A stretch of DNA of 45,840 nt from Lachnospiraceae bacterium (GTDB lineage: Bacteria > Bacillota_A > Clostridia > Lachnospirales > Lachnospiraceae): contig SFGN01000017.1 of NCBI GenBank assembly GCA_004556565.1, forward strand, positions 1 to 45,840. Reading direction: 5' to 3'. The notes beneath the pieces were generated by a model that made no database searches, was not told the DNA's origin, and was given only the letters and a program-made list of their open reading frames with translations. The translations under genes and the position numbers were made by a program. Within the stretch, counting starts at the first letter, position 1. Each line of letters begins with the position of its first letter. Below, piece after piece: positions 41,598 to 45,840 of the stretch.

Positions 41598-42793
41598 TCT
41601 TTCCTCCGGCACTCATGCAGCGGACGCCGCAGTTTTTTTCTTGTGATTTCTACGAGCTGAAGTCCGGTCACGTCGACCAGCGTTGTCTGTATCGGATCTT
41701 TTGCAAGATGATGCCGAAGTTCCGTTAAAAGCTGCTGCATGGATTCCTCTTCTTCCATATTTATGAAGTCAACGATAATGATCCCTGACAGATTACGCAG
41801 CCTGATCTGCGCTGCAATAGCTTCCGCAGCTTCCATGTTGATCTCCAGGCAGGTCTTTTCATGACTTTTTTTAGAAATACATTTTCCAGAATTAACATCG
41901 ATTACCGTCATAGCTTCTGTCGGCTGTATAATCAGATATCCACCGTGCTTCAGCCAAACCCGCTGATTCAGTGCCCGTTCCATTACAGTGGTGATACTGT
42001 ACAGCTTTGCAAGCGGCAGCATCGGATCATAGTATTTCCGAAGAAGGGACAGAGATTCCGGCTGTTCTTTTTCAAAATATTCTTCGATCTCTCCGTAAAG
42101 CTCATCGTCTTCCACAATAATCTCTGTCAGGCCGTCCATGTAAACATTTTTCAAATCAGTCAGATATGGTTTTGTCGCTGTTTCCAGACAGGAAAAACAT
42201 GTTCTGCAAAGAGCGGTCCGTTTCAGGTGATAAAATCTGGCTTCCAGTTTCTGGATTTCTTCCAGCAGTGTATCGTAAGAAACATCCTTAGCGTTTGTCC
42301 TGACGATTATTCCAAAATCTTCATTTTTTAGAAGAGAGAGTTTTTCTTTGAACTCGTCTCTCTGTGACTTTGGGATTTTCGCGGAAACACCGATCCGGTT
42401 ATTGCCGGATGTAAGTACGGCATAACGTCCTGTCAGGCTGATATTGCTGCTTACGGTAGGGGCTTTGGTTTTTACGGCCTCCCTGCTGATCTGTACAAGA
42501 AGCTCGTCACCGATGCACAGAGTCTTTTTCCCGGCTTTTTTAGTAAATATGGCATGTTCCGCCTGACTGATGTCATAATAACAGTTGATCCCGCCTATAT
42601 CAATGAAAGCAGCTCCAATATTGGCAACAATATTCTGCACTTTTCCTACATAAATATCACCCAGGGCCGCCGGTCTTGTTTCCTCTGCCGCCTCGCTAAG
42701 ATGAATTTCCACAATTTCTCCGTCTTCCAGAAAGAAATTTAAGATGTTCTCATTTTCCTTTATCATAAGAATTTTTCTTTCCATAACGTCCAC
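41579..42793 (-). CDS. rng: Ribonuclease E/G family protein
   Basis: This endonuclease of the RNase E/G family processes and degrades RNA. The 404-residue protein has an S1-like domain with YVGKVQNIVANIGAAFIDIG, the DNase-I-like catalytic region with aspartates in MTVIDVNSGKC and IIIVDFINME, and a C-terminal TLVDVTGLQLVEITRKK. It lacks the long degradosome scaffold of E. coli RNase E, so the RNase G type fits. A GTG at 42793 (AGGAAAG upstream, overlapping the previous stop) or ATG at 42784 could be the start. It is co-transcribed with the two genes before it. Confidence 0.92.
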   Translation of the reverse strand: MDVMERKILMIKENENILNFFLEDGEIVEIHLSEAAEETRPAALGDIYVGKVQNIVANIGAAFIDIGGINCYYDISQAEHAIFTKKAGKKTLCIGDELLVQISREAVKTKAPTVSSNISLTGRYAVLTSGNNRIGVSAKIPKSQRDEFKEKLSLLKNEDFGIIVRTNAKDVSYDTLLEEIQKLEARFYHLKRTALCRTCFSCLETATKPYLTDLKNVYMDGLTEIIVEDDELYGEIEEYFEKEQPESLSLLRKYYDPMLPLAKLYSITTVMERALNQRVWLKHGGYLIIQPTEAMTVIDVNSGKCISKKSHEKTCLEINMEAAEAIAAQIRLRNLSGIIIVDFINMEEEESMQQLLTELRHHLAKDPIQTTLVDVTGLQLVEITRKKLRRPLHECRRKEWEKKN

Positions 42794-43503
42794 TACTTTC
42801 CTATAATCTCTTCTCCCAGTTCTTCAAGGCTTATCAGTTTTTTACCTTCATCACATTGTATACAAGCATACATTTCCAACCGGTGGAACAAAAAACAGTC
42901 CTGCTCTTCCTGCATGCCCATAAAACGATAAAATGCAGTCATTACAAGCTCAGGCTTGAGGTTCTGTACACTTCCCGATGCCAGCTTCATGAAAATCTGC
43001 CCGCCGCGCACTTCCATATGGTAAATCAGCGGGCGGATATCAACCTCTGCTTCGCTTCGTTTTGTCTGTTTTATGATGCAGATGGATTCCTGTTTCATAA
43101 AGTCCCCGACATGAGTTGTCAGGTTTTCCGGCCAGCTTCCTTTTTTTATTCCTACAAGGTAATCTGCCGCAGCCACGATTGCCATGCCTGTCATTTTCTT
43201 TTCTTCTGCGATCTGTCGGAAGCTGACAACTTCGATGCCGTCCACCATTGTGGCATTCATCTTGCGGACAGCTTCTTTACTTGCAATAGGAGCAGTCAGC
43301 TCAATATCAAAATATTCGGCATCGCTTGTCACACCGATGCCGAGAGGACTTGCAAATGACATAATCATGTGAGGGCTGTATCCTCCTGTAAATGCAATCG
43401 GAATATCGGCTCTGCGCATGACCTTTTGGAAGAAACGCATTACATCAAGATGCCCGATAAAACGAAGTGCTCCATATTTTCTGAACTTAATTCTGGCTTT
43501 CAC
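42793..43503 (-). CDS. TIGR03936 family (DUF2344) radical-SAM-associated protein
   Basis: The 236-residue protein starts KARIKFRKYGALRFIGHLDVMRFFQKVMRRADIP, with the GYSPHMIMSFASPLGIGV block that defines DUF2344/TIGR03936. The family nearly always lies beside a TIGR03960 radical SAM gene or is fused to it, and its role is unknown. Here the GTG start overlaps the TIGR03960 stop as GTGA, with GGGAGGAAGGAA upstream, so a common function is likely. RNA modification is one guess, since ribonuclease G and rplU genes usually accompany the pair. Confidence 0.9.
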   Translation of the reverse strand: MKARIKFRKYGALRFIGHLDVMRFFQKVMRRADIPIAFTGGYSPHMIMSFASPLGIGVTSDAEYFDIELTAPIASKEAVRKMNATMVDGIEVVSFRQIAEEKKMTGMAIVAAADYLVGIKKGSWPENLTTHVGDFMKQESICIIKQTKRSEAEVDIRPLIYHMEVRGGQIFMKLASGSVQNLKPELVMTAFYRFMGMQEEQDCFLFHRLEMYACIQCDEGKKLISLEELGEEIIGK

Positions 43504-45371
43504 TGTTCCTTCCTCCCCTCAAGGCAGACTCCGCCCTGGAATTGTGCAGCACCGCATCCGGAACACTGCATCCGGCAGTTTGGTGTCACTTCCGCTCTGC
43601 CTGCCTTTTCCCATTCACGTTTTAAAAATGCTTTGCTTACACCAATGTCAATGAAATCCCAGGGAAGTAGTTCGTCGGTATTTCTTTCTCTCAATGTATA
43701 AAACTCAAGGTCAACGCCTGTATTTTCAAACGCCTGCATCCAAAGTTCATTGTGGAAGGTTTCTGTCCAGGAATCGTACAGGCATCCAAGTCGGTAGGCC
43801 TCTTCAATGACTTTCCCCGTCCTTCTGTCGCCGCGGGCAAATACGCCCTCAAGCACGGTGACTTCCGCATCATGCCAGTTATATTTCAGACTCTTTTTAT
43901 TCAGCTGCTGCAAAAATTCGTGCTTTACGATGCAGGCTCTTCTTACATATTCTTCCGCCTTCAGCATAGGCGCCCACTGGAACGGGGTGAAAGGCTTCGG
44001 GATAAAAAATGAAGAACTTGCGGTAATCTGACATTTCCCATGTCTCTGATCTTTTGGAATCTCATAGTAACGTCTGGCTACTCTGTCAGAAAGATGTGCA
44101 ATTTCTTTCATATCTTCTTCTGTCTCAAAGGGAAGACCCAGCATGAAATAGAGCTTAACTTTTGACCAGCCGCCTTCAAATGCCTGTCCTGCCCCATTGA
44201 TGATATCTTCTTCTGTAAGACCTTTGTTAATCACATTACGCATTCTCTGGGAACCCGCTTCCGGGGCAAAGGTAAGGCTGCTCTTTTTGATATCTTGTAC
44301 TTTTCCCATAACGTCAAGGGAAAAAGCATCAATGCGAAGCGACGGAAGTGAAATATTTATTCCTTTATCTTTAAATTCATCGATCAGATAATGAACCAGT
44401 TCCTCCAGGCAGGAATAATCACTTGAGCTCAATGAACTCAAAGAGATTTCTTCATGTCCGGTATTCTGAAGCATCGTTTTGGCATATTGCTTCAGTACGT
44501 TTATATCCCGTTCTCTTGTGGGGCGGTACAACATTCCGGCCTGACAGAAACGGCATCCCCGGATGCATCCTCTCTGTATTTCCAGGACGACCCTGTCCTG
44601 TGTCACTTTGATAAACGGCACGACAGGCTTCATCGGGTAAGGGGTATCTGTCACATCCATGGCAATCTGCTTTTTTATTGAAGTCGGTGCAAGAGGATTG
44701 GTCGGGGTAAATGCTGCAAGTGTCCCGTCTTCATGATAAGACGGTTCATAAAACTGCGGAACATAAATACCCGGGATCTGTGCGGCACATTCCAGAAATT
44801 CTAGCCTGGTTTTCCCCTCCTTACGGCATTTCTTGTAAGTATCCAGAAGCTGATCATATACTGTTTCTCCTTCTCCGATATAGAATAAGTCGAAGAATCC
44901 GGCAAGCGGCTCCGGGTTATAAGTACAAGGTCCTCCGCCGATGACGATCGGGTCAGACCATGTACGGTCAGTGCTGTGCAGAGGAATCCGGCTCAGATCA
45001 AGAATCTGTAAAATATTTGTATAACACATTTCATATTGAATTGTGATTCCAAGAAAATCAAAATCCCTGATCGGGTCCTGAGATTCGAGGGCAAATAAAG
45101 GAAGATGATTCTCTCTCATTTTTTTATCCAGATCGATCCACGGTGAGTATACACGTTCACACCAGACATCTTCCCTTCTGTTGAACATATCGTAAAGAAT
45201 CTGAATTCCGAGATGTGACATTCCAATCTCGTATACATCCGGAAAGCACATGGCGAAACGGATATCGATATTATTTTTGTCTTTCATGACCGCATTGAAT
45301 TCATTTCCGATATAGCGTGCAGGCTTCTCAATATTAAGCAGAATCTCATCACTCAAAGCAAGCTTTCTCAT
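43500..45371 (-). CDS. TIGR03960 family B12-binding-domain radical SAM protein
   Basis: The product of about 623 residues has an N-terminal B12-binding-like domain (FAMCFPDVYEIGMSHLGIQILY) and a radical SAM core. The cluster motif CxxxCxxC is in QRGCIRGCRFCQAG. Later blocks are TFAPEAGSQRMRNVINKG and YFMLGLPFETEEDM. The C-terminal Cys-rich tail (NCRMQCSGCGAAQF) may bind a second cluster. The ATG at 45371 (MRKLALSDEILL) matches the family's usual N-terminus; an upstream ATG at 45407 lacks a ribosome site. The reaction is unknown. It begins the - strand transcript leading to ribonuclease G and ybaK. Confidence 0.92.
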   Translation of the reverse strand: MRKLALSDEILLNIEKPARYIGNEFNAVMKDKNNIDIRFAMCFPDVYEIGMSHLGIQILYDMFNRREDVWCERVYSPWIDLDKKMRENHLPLFALESQDPIRDFDFLGITIQYEMCYTNILQILDLSRIPLHSTDRTWSDPIVIGGGPCTYNPEPLAGFFDLFYIGEGETVYDQLLDTYKKCRKEGKTRLEFLECAAQIPGIYVPQFYEPSYHEDGTLAAFTPTNPLAPTSIKKQIAMDVTDTPYPMKPVVPFIKVTQDRVVLEIQRGCIRGCRFCQAGMLYRPTRERDINVLKQYAKTMLQNTGHEEISLSSLSSSDYSCLEELVHYLIDEFKDKGINISLPSLRIDAFSLDVMGKVQDIKKSSLTFAPEAGSQRMRNVINKGLTEEDIINGAGQAFEGGWSKVKLYFMLGLPFETEEDMKEIAHLSDRVARRYYEIPKDQRHGKCQITASSSFFIPKPFTPFQWAPMLKAEEYVRRACIVKHEFLQQLNKKSLKYNWHDAEVTVLEGVFARGDRRTGKVIEEAYRLGCLYDSWTETFHNELWMQAFENTGVDLEFYTLRERNTDELLPWDFIDIGVSKAFLKREWEKAGRAEVTPNCRMQCSGCGAAQFQGGVCLEGRKEQ

Positions 45372-45732
45372 AAAATATACCTGAAAATAAGTAACAGTTC
45401 CGTTCATTAATTCAGGATCCGCCCGCGTGTCCTGATGCCAGCTTCAAGTCTGCAAAGCAGGCAGGATATCAAACTGAATATCTGTGATTTCAGTTATGAC
45501 CGGATTGTTACGAAACCTTTCATAAAATTTCAGGAATGCTCTGGCATTATAGTTTCATAAACAGCAATAAGAGCATCTGAACGGTTTATAAAAACTCAAT
45601 CGGCTGCTCTTTGCTAAAAGATATTAATGACTTTAATCCATCTTCCGTTGTATTTATTCATTGTCTGCCAGTTTCCATGACATTTATGGTAGCATACAAA
45701 ACGCTGATTTTCAAGTTTTTTTAATCATTGAC
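45372..45732 (-). other. Upstream region of the TIGR03960 gene
   Basis: No gene is seen. A - strand TATAAT lies at 45551-45546 without a good -35, giving a possible leader of about 170 bases. That leader contains small stems such as CTGC / GCAG around 45450, but no known riboswitch pattern was recognised. Confidence 0.35.
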
Positions 45733-45840
45733 GTTACAGTATATAAGCCATTTATGATAATGTCCTAGTATACCATATATGAAAATGTCCCAGATGTGGT
45801 ATAATATCTTCCTTACGACTTATAACGAACAGGAGGAAAT
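45733..45840 (+). mobile_element. Probable left end and promoter of an IS21-like insertion sequence
   Basis: The region starts GTTACAGT, then holds two direct repeats, ATGATAATGTCCTAG (45753-45767) and ATGAAAATGTCCCAG (45779-45793). It next has an extended -10 TGGTATAAT (45797-45805) and ends in AGGAGGAAAT, a ribosome site whose gene must begin just past the window. The pattern of repeated terminal units followed by a promoter and transposase gene suits an IS21-like element. The end sequence mirrors the one at 70-102. Confidence 0.5.

Overview
The window is a chromosomal segment of a low-GC Gram-positive anaerobe, almost certainly a gut Lachnospiraceae (Clostridia). The support is the housekeeping order (mutS-mutL-miaA; radC-mreCD-mrdA-minDE-rodA-mgsA; rplU-prp-rpmA-obgE-yhbY-nadD-yqeK-rsfS; the paired TIGR03960/TIGR03936 genes next to ribonuclease G), the AGGAGG-type ribosome binding sites, and a large secreted GH84 protein carried on S-layer-homology repeats. 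No rRNA, tRNA or CRISPR array was seen. Species cannot be named from the sequence.

Layout. Bases 1-106 look like the right end of an insertion sequence, and bases 45733-45840 like the left end of a related copy in the same orientation, so the whole segment sits between two IS ends. From 209 to 30378 nearly all genes are on the + strand. They are mismatch repair and tRNA modification (mutS, mutL, miaA); a PLP enzyme and two flavoproteins; radC; a shape, division and wall block (mreC, mreD, PBP2, minD, minE, rodA, mgsA, DD-carboxypeptidase); a small DUF378 gene on the - strand; a division and membrane block (HlyD-like protein, yggS, sepF, lspA, a RluA-type pseudouridine synthase, a cytidylate-kinase-like protein); and a 1,834-residue exported O-GlcNAcase-type protein. 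Convergent terminators at 30425-30503 separate this from a mostly - strand half: a TtcA-like thiolase, a tyrosine recombinase, a LysM protein divergent from lexA (+), the nadD and obgE ribosome-assembly run, rplU-prp-rpmA, an amidohydrolase, aspartokinase, ybaK, ribonuclease G and the two radical-SAM-associated genes.

How the genes work together. The 11-19 kb block couples lateral wall synthesis (MreC/D, PBP2, RodA) with division-site selection (MinD/E), but mreB and minC are not at the positions where many Clostridia carry them, and MinE lacks its N-terminal membrane-targeting segment. The lexA / LysM pair has several SOS-box-like palindromes laid over a near-consensus promoter. It resembles the Bacillus lexA-yneA arrangement, in which DNA damage induces a division inhibitor. 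The methylglyoxal synthase has Lys in place of the usual catalytic Asp. No clearly novel multi-gene defence or biosynthetic system is visible. The most useful leads are the Min/Mre anomalies, the SOS-linked LysM gene, the altered MgsA, the palindromic mreC promoter and the IS-bracketed boundaries.
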